Assembly: GCA_011365025.1 (NCBI GenBank)
Contig: RDOF01000012.1
Coordinates: 1-64,000 of the forward strand
Direction: 5' to 3'
Length of the DNA stretch: 64,000 bases
Origin: Candidatus Thorarchaeota archaeon
GTDB lineage: Archaea; Asgardarchaeota; Thorarchaeia; Thorarchaeales; Thorarchaeaceae
This document shows positions 9,236 through 16,596 of this stretch, piece after piece. Under the pieces are notes generated by a model that was not told the DNA's origin, did not search any database, and saw only the letters and a list, made by a program, of their open reading frames with translations. Made by a program: the position numbers and the translations under genes. Position 1 is the stretch's first letter. Every line of letters starts with the position of its first letter.

Positions 9236-10372
9236 ATGCAGTATAGAACATTGGGAAAGACAGGCATCAAAGTGTCAGCACTCGGAATTGGATGCATGCG
9301 GCTACCGACTACTGAGGATGGCAAAATCAACAGGCAGGAAGCGATTGCATTGATCCGCAAGGGCATTGATAAGGGCATCAATTATTTGGACACAGCTTGG
9401 ACTTATCACAAGGGAGAGAGCGAAGTAGTTCTTGGATTGGCACTCAAGGAGGGGTATCGAGAGCGTGTCACACTAGCAACCAAATGCCCGATTGGGCGTG
9501 AAGACTTCACAGAGCCTGAGCATTATGAGAAATACCTTGACGAACAACTTGAACGGTTGAATGAAGAATACGTGGACTTCTACCTATTTCACGGTGTGAA
9601 CAAGAAGTTGTATGAAGAGAAAGTGTTGGGACTCAATCTAGTCGAACAGGCACTAAAGGCAAAGGAGAAGGGGAAAATTCGGCATCTTGCATTCTCCTTC
9701 CATGACACGCCCGAAGTGCTCAAGCAAATCATTGATTCTGGGCACTTTGACCTTATGCTGGTTCAATACAATATCATTGACCAAGTCAATCATGAAATGA
9801 TTAACTACGCTGGTGAGAAAGGACTCGCAGTTGCTATAATGGGTCCTGTAGGCGGCGGGCGACTAGCAGGAAAGGACATGCCTGAAGAAATGAAGGAATG
9901 GCTTTCGCCGGGCAGAGATAACTACGCAGACCTGGCACTCAAATTCGTACTCAGCAATCCGAACGTTTCAGTTGCATTATCAGGAATGGGCTCGGAGGAG
10001 ATGTTAGATGATAACCTGACCATTACTTCCAAAGAGGATTACAATCAGTTGAGCGAGAAGGAAAAGGAGTCAATTGGCAGTATCGCCAAGAAATTCAAAG
10101 AGCTATGTGACCTTGTGTGTACTCAATGCAAATATTGCGAACCCTGTCCAAATGAGGTGAATATTAGCTTCATATTTGAAACTCTGCAGCGATATCAAAT
10201 CTATGGCCTTAGAGAACAAGCAATACACAACTACTCACTGATAGGGGAAGTGCCCTGGGCAAAAGGGAAGGATGCTTCTGCATGTGTCGAATGCGGAGAG
10301 TGCTTGGAGAAGTGCCCTCAAGGCATTGAGATTATCGAGCAGCTGAAGAAAGCACATGAAGTGCTTTCATAA
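9236..10372 (+). CDS. Aldo/keto reductase with C-terminal [4Fe-4S] ferredoxin motifs
   Basis: The 378-residue protein starts with the aldo/keto reductase signature (YRTLGKTGIKVSALGIGCMR, then YLDTAWTYHKGESE). Catalytic Tyr and Lys (ATKCPIG) lie in the expected places of the TIM barrel. The C-terminal ~100 residues carry two ferredoxin-like clusters, CTQCKYCEPCP and CVECGECLEKCP. This domain order is known from a predicted oxidoreductase family (COG1453), where electrons probably pass between NAD(P)H and ferredoxin-type carriers. The substrate is unknown. The start has GGGAG upstream. It is a single gene, divergent from the GyrI-like gene. Confidence 0.88.
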   Translation: MQYRTLGKTGIKVSALGIGCMRLPTTEDGKINRQEAIALIRKGIDKGINYLDTAWTYHKGESEVVLGLALKEGYRERVTLATKCPIGREDFTEPEHYEKYLDEQLERLNEEYVDFYLFHGVNKKLYEEKVLGLNLVEQALKAKEKGKIRHLAFSFHDTPEVLKQIIDSGHFDLMLVQYNIIDQVNHEMINYAGEKGLAVAIMGPVGGGRLAGKDMPEEMKEWLSPGRDNYADLALKFVLSNPNVSVALSGMGSEEMLDDNLTITSKEDYNQLSEKEKESIGSIAKKFKELCDLVCTQCKYCEPCPNEVNISFIFETLQRYQIYGLREQAIHNYSLIGEVPWAKGKDASACVECGECLEKCPQGIEIIEQLKKAHEVLS

Positions 10373-10438
10373 TTTCATTGCGAAATGGGATGATTGGCAC
10401 AACCAATAAGCCAGCTCTGAAATTTAATCGGCATCAGT

Positions 10439-10560
10439 GTGGTGGATATGGAAATCATGGCTCCAAGTAGACTTTTCAAGTATGATTATTACGTCGTTGT
10501 CGTTGGCGCAGGACTCGGAGTTACAGTCGCCGATTGGACTCGGAAGGCGGGATTTCGAAA
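10439..10560 (+). pseudogene. 5' remnant of a FAD-dependent (geranylgeranyl-reductase-type) gene
   Basis: The first ~40 codons read like the N-terminus of a FAD-binding reductase: YDYYVVVVGAGLGVTVADW, then TRKAGFRN. This is the beta-strand plus GxGxxG dinucleotide loop and helix seen in digeranylgeranylglycerophospholipid reductases. The rest of the gene is absent, and the frame runs on into sequence antisense to the convergent membrane-protein gene. A TATA-like aaatttaat stands about 25 bases upstream. I infer a gene truncated by deletion whose promoter region survives. Confidence 0.5.
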
Positions 10561-11321
10561 TCCATGGCATGATCCGGATTCAGCGCAGGCTGTTCCATCA
10601 CTAGTCTGTCAACAATCTCCTTACCTTCACTGAATGAGCTTCGAAATTGAAACTCGAGAAACGCACTATAGAAAAGGAGCGGAACGAATATTGCGATCAT
10701 AACGTATCTTAGCGGCCAGAGGTCATAGCTGAACGCCGGGTCAAGCAGAATCTGGAACAGCTTGAAACCAACCTCGACCACCCCCCATAGAAAGCCGGCC
10801 AGAATGCTGAATTGACGGATGTGCTTTAGTCGAATGAACAGACTAAATGCGTGTCCCATCCATGTGTCGTACGAATCAATGCCTAGGCGATAATCCATAG
10901 CACCATCTTTCCGCGTGATTGAAACGGCAAGCTTTCCCAGTAGCTCGCGGTTCTCTTTCTCAAAATACAAAGCTGTCCTGAACCTTCGTTTGAAAAATCC
11001 ACCAATGGTTAATATTGAATAGGCAATCATAATGATGGCCCATACAATGGCAAAAGCGGCCATCAATACGAGAATAATGATCAGGCACGCCAGTTCGCCT
11101 TCACCACCCCCACCTGAACCACAGCCGGAGAAGATGTCGCCCGACGTTGCCCGAATCTCAGAGTGCACAGCCAGGTAACCTGTTTCCTTCGTGTATATTG
11201 ATTTCTTGCCTGGATGAACCCCGGCGATTTGTTGAATCTGATCCTTCACGCAGCTGCCCGAGACGCCGTAGATTCTGATTTGTTGGGGGGTTTCCGGTTT
11301 CCCACTACTCTCTGACTCCAA
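10521..11321 (-). CDS. Membrane protein of unknown function with Gly-rich segment
   Basis: The 266-residue protein has an N-terminal soluble part of ~70 residues, a CGSGGGGEGE glycine stretch and a strong hydrophobic segment (ACLIIILVLMAAFAIVWAII). Two further probable membrane helices follow around residues 175-230. It starts at a TTG. The last ~15 codons are antisense to the FAD-reductase remnant, so the C-terminus may have been created by the deletion that broke that gene. I recognise no family. Confidence 0.6.
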   Translation of the reverse strand: MESESSGKPETPQQIRIYGVSGSCVKDQIQQIAGVHPGKKSIYTKETGYLAVHSEIRATSGDIFSGCGSGGGGEGELACLIIILVLMAAFAIVWAIIMIAYSILTIGGFFKRRFRTALYFEKENRELLGKLAVSITRKDGAMDYRLGIDSYDTWMGHAFSLFIRLKHIRQFSILAGFLWGVVEVGFKLFQILLDPAFSYDLWPLRYVMIAIFVPLLFYSAFLEFQFRSSFSEGKEIVDRLVMEQPALNPDHAMDFEIPPSESNRRL

Positions 11322-11403
11322 GCTCCAAACACACCGTACGCTACTTAACTGGCTTGCTGTTAAGTCTTTACAATCCTTTTTTTTTCTGTTAAGGTTCTTT
11401 GAT

Positions 11404-12249
11404 TCAGTCGCGCCCTAGTTGCTTCCTAGTGCTCTCTTCATGTCTCGTCACTGATTTCTCAAAAAGAAAGTAAGAGAGAGATATTGGCCCCAGGGCGAAT
11501 AAGGGAGCGAAGACTGTTACAATCAATGGGATTGTGTAAAACACAAGGGGATAATCAATCATCCCGGGAAGGACCTGAAACCACAGAATTGTCTTTGACG
11601 CTATGATAACATACGCCAAGATTGCAGAAATGCTGGCAAACCCAGCCAGACGAGAGGAGTACCATCGTCCAGTTTCACCTGTTTCAGTCACTTGGCCATC
11701 GACAATTCGCTCATGAATTACTCCCGAATTCTCAAGTATCCAGATTGGACCAAATAGAATACCCACAAAGCAAGACACGAGCAGCATTATGAAGAACATC
11801 GACATTGCTTCGGTCATTATCATTGCCGAATAAGGTTCCAACGAATCGAAGCTTTCGACAACGAATACTGTATTTGCAATCTCTGTGACATTTCCCAAGT
11901 AGATTGACAAGCCGAGGGAAACAAATGCAGGTACCAGAAGCCGTCTGATTTCACTTCCCTGCAAGGGTGGTTCTGCAGAGAATCTATAGAGGTAACCGCG
12001 GCCTGTTAGGCGTCCATGTATCCTGATGAATAGCCAAGACATCTTGCCCCCAACCATGTAGACCAGCAGTCCAATGAGAAGGGATATGGCATACACCCAT
12101 ACGAAGTCCAATACTATGTTTCCGGGCAGCTCTCTATAAATTCCCAAGACGTTGTCAAATGGAAATATGCCAGCGGCAGTCAACGCAATTGTAAGCAAAA
12201 TCACTGTGGCCATAATCACTTGTGCCAAGATGAAAAATCGGTTGTCCAT
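11404..12249 (-). CDS. Six-helix integral membrane protein, unknown
   Basis: The 281-residue protein has about six membrane helices: two near the N-terminus, two in the middle (residues ~105-180) and two near the C-terminus. Loops between them are short and charged, including RIHGRLTGRGYLYRF. The N-terminal segment could be a signal anchor. No catalytic or transport motif is visible. It lies in the same orientation between two other membrane protein genes, but the gaps of ~80 and ~115 bases do not prove an operon. Confidence 0.6.
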   Translation of the reverse strand: MDNRFFILAQVIMATVILLTIALTAAGIFPFDNVLGIYRELPGNIVLDFVWVYAISLLIGLLVYMVGGKMSWLFIRIHGRLTGRGYLYRFSAEPPLQGSEIRRLLVPAFVSLGLSIYLGNVTEIANTVFVVESFDSLEPYSAMIMTEAMSMFFIMLLVSCFVGILFGPIWILENSGVIHERIVDGQVTETGETGRWYSSRLAGFASISAILAYVIIASKTILWFQVLPGMIDYPLVFYTIPLIVTVFAPLFALGPISLSYFLFEKSVTRHEESTRKQLGRD

Positions 12250-12363
12250 GCAGGAGGCACAGTTTTCATCACCTATTAGTTCAGCTTGTATTAGTAATCA
12301 ATGCTATACCAAGGGGAACACTGGAGAATGGATCTCTGGTTCTGTCACATCATGAATTCTGCT

Positions 12364-13062
12364 CTAGAGCAAAAAGACTGCTAGGATACCGGTGAGGAAA
12401 ACGCCATCAAAGGTTCCAGCCCCACCAATGGACGCTTCCCCGGTTCTAAGAAGTGAGAGCTTCCCGAGATTCAACAAATCAGCACCGATGAGAGTACCAA
12501 GTGTCCCAGAAACATATGCAATGGCATAGCCATTGTATGCACCAGGAGCGAGGACTATCAAAGCTAAGGTGATTAATACAGCTGCAAATGCTGGTAAGAA
12601 CCCGGGGGTTAGTATACCCACGTTTGGTTCAATTCTAGCGACTCGATGTACAATGAGAGTAACGACAAGAACACCAATCGCGAACTGCAAGAACGCGCCC
12701 AAATTCAGCAGAATCAGGTAGCCGCTGACAAGAATAGGAATTACAGCACCCCCTAAATTGATGCTTATTCTAGTTCTTCCGGGGCAATCGGGATGAAAGA
12801 CTTGGTAACTAATACCCCAATACTGGAGGAGGGAATCCTGAATGCACGGCGTGTCATCAGACTCAATTGTGTATAGGGGGATGTTTACAACGCTTCCTAA
12901 GAGTGATCCAGGAACCACTAAGATAGCCAGCCAGATGGGAATACCAAGTTGCAGAAAAGCAAACCCCGCGGCCTGAATCATGAATGCAACCATGATAGCA
13001 AAGGCTAGCATTGCAAAGAACGAGGAACTGCCTTTTCCGTGTTGTAAACGCACTTGACTCAT
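12364..13062 (-). CDS. DUF1614 (COG4089) integral membrane protein
   Basis: The 232-residue protein shows the features of the archaeal DUF1614 family. These are the motif VVNIPLYTIES after the second helix, ISINLGGAVIPILVSGYLIL, and the conserved C-terminus SIGGAGTFDGVFLTGILAVF. It has about seven membrane helices. The glycine-rich GGAGTFDG loop is the most conserved part of the family as I remember it. The function is unknown; the family is widespread in euryarchaea and Asgards. It begins at ATG 13062. Confidence 0.75.
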   Translation of the reverse strand: MSQVRLQHGKGSSSFFAMLAFAIMVAFMIQAAGFAFLQLGIPIWLAILVVPGSLLGSVVNIPLYTIESDDTPCIQDSLLQYWGISYQVFHPDCPGRTRISINLGGAVIPILVSGYLILLNLGAFLQFAIGVLVVTLIVHRVARIEPNVGILTPGFLPAFAAVLITLALIVLAPGAYNGYAIAYVSGTLGTLIGADLLNLGKLSLLRTGEASIGGAGTFDGVFLTGILAVFLL

Positions 13063-13157
13063 ATTGTCATCGACATGTGCTTCCGATTTACGCGCTTTTG
13101 AGAGTTCGCATCTGTCATTATGATTGAGCTGAATTGGATGACAAGAGGTGTTACAAG

Positions 13158-13922
13158 CTACAGCTGTTTTGCAAGAGCCCAGAAATGCAGGAATAGGTCT
13201 TTACACCAGGCCAGCGCACTTCGATTACGAATGGAGAATCCTGTGTAGTCAGGATGTCCATCAGTTGTGGGAAAACCAAGAAGTGCCTGCTTTTCTGACA
13301 GTACAATGACAAGCCTAACTGATTCAATGAACCTATCGTGCGCAAGTGTATGCTGATGTTCAAGGACCTGAGGATAAGACATCAAATGGTCACCCTGCTC
13401 AGAGAGTTCCCTTGGCAGTATAACCCGAAATTCCAAACCTCTTTCAAGAGCATCATCAATCAGAGGAAGCGAACTGGATAGCACTTGATCAGAGTGAATC
13501 CAGACGAAGTCCTGAGCTTTCTTGATAAGGTTTTCAATCTCCTTGACAGATTGTGCGGCATCACCTGTTGTTCTGTAGTCTTCGATTAGTCCAAGTCCAT
13601 ACTGAAAGTGAGATGGGATACATGATGGGTCATGATCTGCGAAGTAACCTGCGTTAGAGGAAAGGAAGTTCACTGTTGGAAAAAGCGCCGCGACTTGACG
13701 GCCAAGAGGCGTCGTAGAATAGTAGCCTTTTGCGTCTTTTATTACAAGATTCGCATTGGTCAATCTTGAGAGATGCCCTGTTGTGTTCTGGCTTGATAGA
13801 CCAGCCTTCTTGACAATCTCACTTTGCTTCAGGGACTTCTGATCGACAGCAAGAAGAATCTTCAATCGATTCGAATCCGACAGCTCCGAAAAAAGCTCTG
13901 AAACTCTCTCTGGATTGACCAT
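13158..13922 (-). CDS. Winged-helix regulator with DUF1724-like sensor domain
   Basis: The N-terminal ~80 residues are an ArsR-type winged helix (LSDSNRLKILLAVDQKSLKQ, then NTTGHLSRLTNANLVIKD). The C-terminal part, with WIHSDQVLSSSLPLIDDAL, FRVILPRELSEQ and DGHPDYTGFSIRN, resembles the DUF1724 methanogenesis-regulatory domain. That domain is related to the phospholipase D-like or ligand-sensing part of FilR1-type regulators. It therefore probably binds a small molecule and DNA. AGGTG stands before ATG 13922. Its targets are unknown; the nearest genes are DUF1614 and the BtrH-like gene. Confidence 0.75.
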   Translation of the reverse strand: MVNPERVSELFSELSDSNRLKILLAVDQKSLKQSEIVKKAGLSSQNTTGHLSRLTNANLVIKDAKGYYSTTPLGRQVAALFPTVNFLSSNAGYFADHDPSCIPSHFQYGLGLIEDYRTTGDAAQSVKEIENLIKKAQDFVWIHSDQVLSSSLPLIDDALERGLEFRVILPRELSEQGDHLMSYPQVLEHQHTLAHDRFIESVRLVIVLSEKQALLGFPTTDGHPDYTGFSIRNRSALAWCKDLFLHFWALAKQL

Positions 13923-14004
13923 ACTTGCACCTAGTGAACCCTGAGATTTCAGGGTTTCTCTTTGGTCATGGCCAGTTCACATTGGCAGGACCCGGAATTC
14001 TGAG

Positions 14005-15213
14005 CTACAAATCATTGGCGAGCTTTGTCAGCGCTGCAGTTTCGAGTTCGTGAGCAACTCTTAGCTGTTCTCTAACCGGGCTAATGAAGTCTGAAAAAGC
14101 AGACACCTCCGACTCAGCAGCTTCTTGAAGCAAACCCGGTATCTTGCTGGAGAGCCACCTCACCTCTTCAAGCGCACTCAATCCCTTTGTTTCCAGTATT
14201 CTGTTGGTTTCCCATTGCGTTTTTCGTATCTCCCTTAGTGCCGGATATTCGTCTGGAAGCAGTCCATCTGCAATACTATGCCAAAGGTCTACGATTTCCT
14301 GGAACTCGGAATACGCTCTTAATATTGCATCGCTTCTCATGAGAACGCCAGCTTCCTGCAGGAAATCTGTGAAAATCTGGCGAAAGATGGCGCCTCCGGA
14401 ACCTCCCGTTTCAATGTAGATATAGTGCATCATAAGTGCATGAACAAGGTTCTTCGGGTCAGGAATTATCTTGGGGTATCTACCCAACTCCTGACTCCAT
14501 TTTAGAATGCCTTTCACTCCAGCATTCTGAATTGGAGGGTTCAGAAGGGCATCTATGTTCTCACGTATCGCTCTAGGAATGATCTCCTCCAACGGCGTCA
14601 GCTCAACGGGAAAAGAAAACCGGACCATTTGATTCATTGCAGGGAAAGGAGGAAACTCGGAGGCCCGTGCCTTCTGAAGTTGAGACAATGCCATTGTCGT
14701 TGTTCCATGAAAACGGTCCGAAATGTATGCAACATCATCTACTTCGTCAATACCGTACACGAGGAAGTTGTGTTCGCCAAAATGGTCATCTTCCCCTGTG
14801 AGAAGATGATCAAGATATGCCATGTCTACACAGACCAGGCCGGGCTGATTCTGTCTTAGAGTGTTCTTTAGGAAATAATGAGCCTTCTTCACGCTCTTCG
14901 TTAGAATCGACTCAAAGCTACCTCCAAGTCTCACTGCAGCCTTTCCCAGTATTCCAGGAAACTTCCTACAGTCAGCCCGGTTCATGCCTCCAATGACGGG
15001 ATAGGTCATCATCTTCATGAACCAGTAAATGAAGCCAACCCCCGACGAGATTCCCACCAGCATGGGCTCGCTGATTTCATAGCCCATATGGTTCATTAAA
15101 CGGACCATTGCGCTGGTCTGGCAATTCTTGCCATCTCCGAAGTGCTTGAAATCCAGCACGATTCTCTCATCTTCAAATCCAGCAGGCTTGAATTTGTCTC
15201 CCAAATGAACCAC
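14005..15213 (-). CDS. BtrH-like protein (BtrH_N plus DUF4872)
   Basis: The 402-residue protein matches the two-domain layout of butirosin biosynthesis protein H: an N-terminal papain-like BtrH_N domain and a C-terminal helical DUF4872 domain. The likely nucleophile is the Cys in FGDGKNCQTSAMVRLMNH, with a His in EDDHFGEHNFLVYGIDEVDD. BtrH transfers an acyl group from a carrier protein to an aminoglycoside; no carrier or glycoside gene is nearby, so the substrate here is unknown. The first usable start is GTG 15213. A near-palindromic ACTAGTATGCATAACTAGT lies upstream (15240-15258). Confidence 0.75.
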   Translation of the reverse strand: MVHLGDKFKPAGFEDERIVLDFKHFGDGKNCQTSAMVRLMNHMGYEISEPMLVGISSGVGFIYWFMKMMTYPVIGGMNRADCRKFPGILGKAAVRLGGSFESILTKSVKKAHYFLKNTLRQNQPGLVCVDMAYLDHLLTGEDDHFGEHNFLVYGIDEVDDVAYISDRFHGTTTMALSQLQKARASEFPPFPAMNQMVRFSFPVELTPLEEIIPRAIRENIDALLNPPIQNAGVKGILKWSQELGRYPKIIPDPKNLVHALMMHYIYIETGGSGGAIFRQIFTDFLQEAGVLMRSDAILRAYSEFQEIVDLWHSIADGLLPDEYPALREIRKTQWETNRILETKGLSALEEVRWLSSKIPGLLQEAAESEVSAFSDFISPVREQLRVAHELETAALTKLANDL

Positions 15214-15239
15214 CTTATTTCCGCGAATGACCCAAGACG

Positions 15240-15258
15240 ACTAGTATGCATAACTAGT
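15240..15258. promoter_or_regulatory. Near-palindrome overlapping a TATA-like element
   Basis: Two ACTAGT hexamers flank atgcata, giving a 19-base near-palindrome. On the minus strand it contains TTATGCATAC, a plausible TATA element about 35 bases before the start of the BtrH-like gene. It may be an operator for that gene. Confidence 0.3.
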
Positions 15259-15296
15259 GATGGTGAGCCTGACACTGAAGGCGGATTAATGTTCGT

Positions 15297-15707
15297 CTAT
15301 TTCTTATCCAACACAAGTATCTTTGGTAGTTTCAAGAGCTTGCCAAAGTTCCTACCAGTCGTCCCACCTTTGTATAGTAGCTTTCTTTTTCCGAACCTGT
15401 TCTTAGAAAACATCATTTTGAGAGTGGAGTACTTGCCATTAGTGAAGTACATCATATCCTCAGGGTCAGAAACAAGCTCCAAATCATACTCATCCAGCTT
15501 TCCCTTGCCAAGAACATAGCGGCCGGCATCAGCAACCAGATTGACCCAGAAGATGAATTCGTCTTCAACATGGAGGCCAATGTTTATTCTGGCCTGAAAT
15601 TCATTGAGGGTTTTGACATTTCTCGGATTTTTCCTCTTGTCGGCAATGACATCCTCAATTACAGCTTTGAAGGTAAGGTACAGAGTTTCCTGTGCTGCTT
15701 CGTCCAT
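15297..15707 (-). CDS. SCP2-like lipid-carrier protein, short paralogue
   Basis: The 136-residue protein has the features of a small SCP2 (sterol carrier) fold: a strand-rich middle part (INIGLHVEDEFIFWVNLV, then GKGKLDEYDLELVSDPEDM) and a C-terminal part TTGRNFGKLLKLPKILVLDK. SCP2 proteins hold fatty acyl or other lipid molecules in a hydrophobic tunnel. The gene follows the other SCP2-like gene by 18 bases and is the third gene of the unit that begins with the MoaD-like gene. The call is from general pattern, so moderately certain. Confidence 0.6.
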   Translation of the reverse strand: MDEAAQETLYLTFKAVIEDVIADKRKNPRNVKTLNEFQARINIGLHVEDEFIFWVNLVADAGRYVLGKGKLDEYDLELVSDPEDMMYFTNGKYSTLKMMFSKNRFGKRKLLYKGGTTGRNFGKLLKLPKILVLDKK

Positions 15708-15725
15708 TCACCATCATCTCTTGTT

Positions 15726-16175
15726 TTAATAGAACTCCGTGTCGATTAGTGTGCTCGTACGTACAAGCTCCTTTGCCGCATCTGTCGCCTTGAGAATTTT
15801 GGCCATATCGCCCTTGATCTTCGCCTTTCCGCTTAGCAGTCCTCGGATAGGGTCGAGTTCGCCCTTTAGGATCAGTAGCCACGTATCATAGTTGGCCTCG
15901 TAAGCATATTCGGCAGCAATCTTATGCGGGCTGCTGGCACTTTCTCCGGGCTCTACAACCTCAAACTCATCTTCACTTGACAGGGCTTTCACGCCTGTGC
16001 ATTTCCCATGGGTCAACCCGATGAAGGCGATGAGATCCTGATTCAAATTACCGCTGGCTCTAACGATGAATATAAAATCACCTGTCCACCAGGAGGCAGC
16101 TTTTGCGTAAGCTTCGTTATTATTCAGGGCATTCTTGTATGATTCCAACCAAGTTTCTGACATGAACTTCGGCAT
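15726..16175 (-). CDS. SCP2 sterol-carrier-family protein
   Basis: From ATG 16175 the product is 149 residues (MPKFMSETWLESYKNALNNN). It has the SCP2 pattern ASWWTGDFIFIVRA, then AEYAYEANYDTWLLILKGEL, and the terminal helix GKAKIKGDMAKILKATDAAK. A longer version begins at a TTG at 16238, overlapping the MoaD-like stop as TTGA. That overlap would couple translation, but the added residues are not family-like, and GAGG precedes the ATG. It sits between the MoaD-like and the short SCP2-like gene. It may present a lipid-derived substrate to the divergent AOR-ligase enzyme (inference). Confidence 0.75.
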   Translation of the reverse strand: MPKFMSETWLESYKNALNNNEAYAKAASWWTGDFIFIVRASGNLNQDLIAFIGLTHGKCTGVKALSSEDEFEVVEPGESASSPHKIAAEYAYEANYDTWLLILKGELDPIRGLLSGKAKIKGDMAKILKATDAAKELVRTSTLIDTEFY

Positions 16176-16234
16176 TTCGGTCAAATCCTCATTCTTGTGT
16201 GTGGTAGCCGTAAGTGAAAAACGGGCTGATAAAT

Positions 16235-16516
16235 TCAACCACCGGCGATTGGAGGGAAAATTGCGATTTCATCGCCAGAATTCAGCGGGGTTTCCATGCC
16301 TTCGAGGAACTTCACCTCTCTACCATTCTTCAAAATAGTCACACCGGCGCTCAATCCCTTGTCCGTGTCGCAGAGGCCATCTTTGATTCTTGGATTCATG
16401 AAGAGCTCTTCCAAAAGGAGAGAGATTGTCGCGCCTTCCTCCAAATCTAATTCGACAATGCCCGACCCACCAATTAGGTCGCGAAAATGTGCGAAGAATC
16501 GTATCTTCACTCTCAT
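16235..16516 (-). CDS. MoaD/ThiS-like sulfur-carrier (ubiquitin-fold) protein
   Basis: The 93-residue protein has the beta-grasp pattern (VKIRFFAHFRDLIGGSG, then GVTILKNGREVKF and GDEIAIFPPIAGG). It ends in the diagnostic Gly-Gly that is adenylated and thiocarboxylated. MoaD supplies the dithiolene sulfurs of the molybdenum/tungsten pterin cofactor, and AOR enzymes carry tungstopterin. The gene is back to back with the AOR-ligase gene, only 80 bases apart, which supports a role in making its cofactor. ATG 16516 is preferred over the adjacent upstream TTG. Confidence 0.88.
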   Translation of the reverse strand: MRVKIRFFAHFRDLIGGSGIVELDLEEGATISLLLEELFMNPRIKDGLCDTDKGLSAGVTILKNGREVKFLEGMETPLNSGDEIAIFPPIAGG

Positions 16517-16548
16517 CAAAAATCAGCTCGGTCCAAGTAATCATCAGG

Positions 16549-16558
16549 CTTATAAAAG
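16549..16558. promoter_or_regulatory. Shared bidirectional TATA element
   Basis: CTTATAAAAG lies between the divergent MoaD-like and AOR-ligase genes. Read on the other strand it is CTTTTATAAG, so both directions show a good TATA box. The predicted starts (about 16580 on plus, about 16528 on minus) leave short leaders. AGGTG stands ten bases before the AOR-ligase ATG. Confidence 0.6.
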
Positions 16559-16596
16559 TGCAATAGAGCGTTTCATGGTACAGGTGCCATCTGAAT

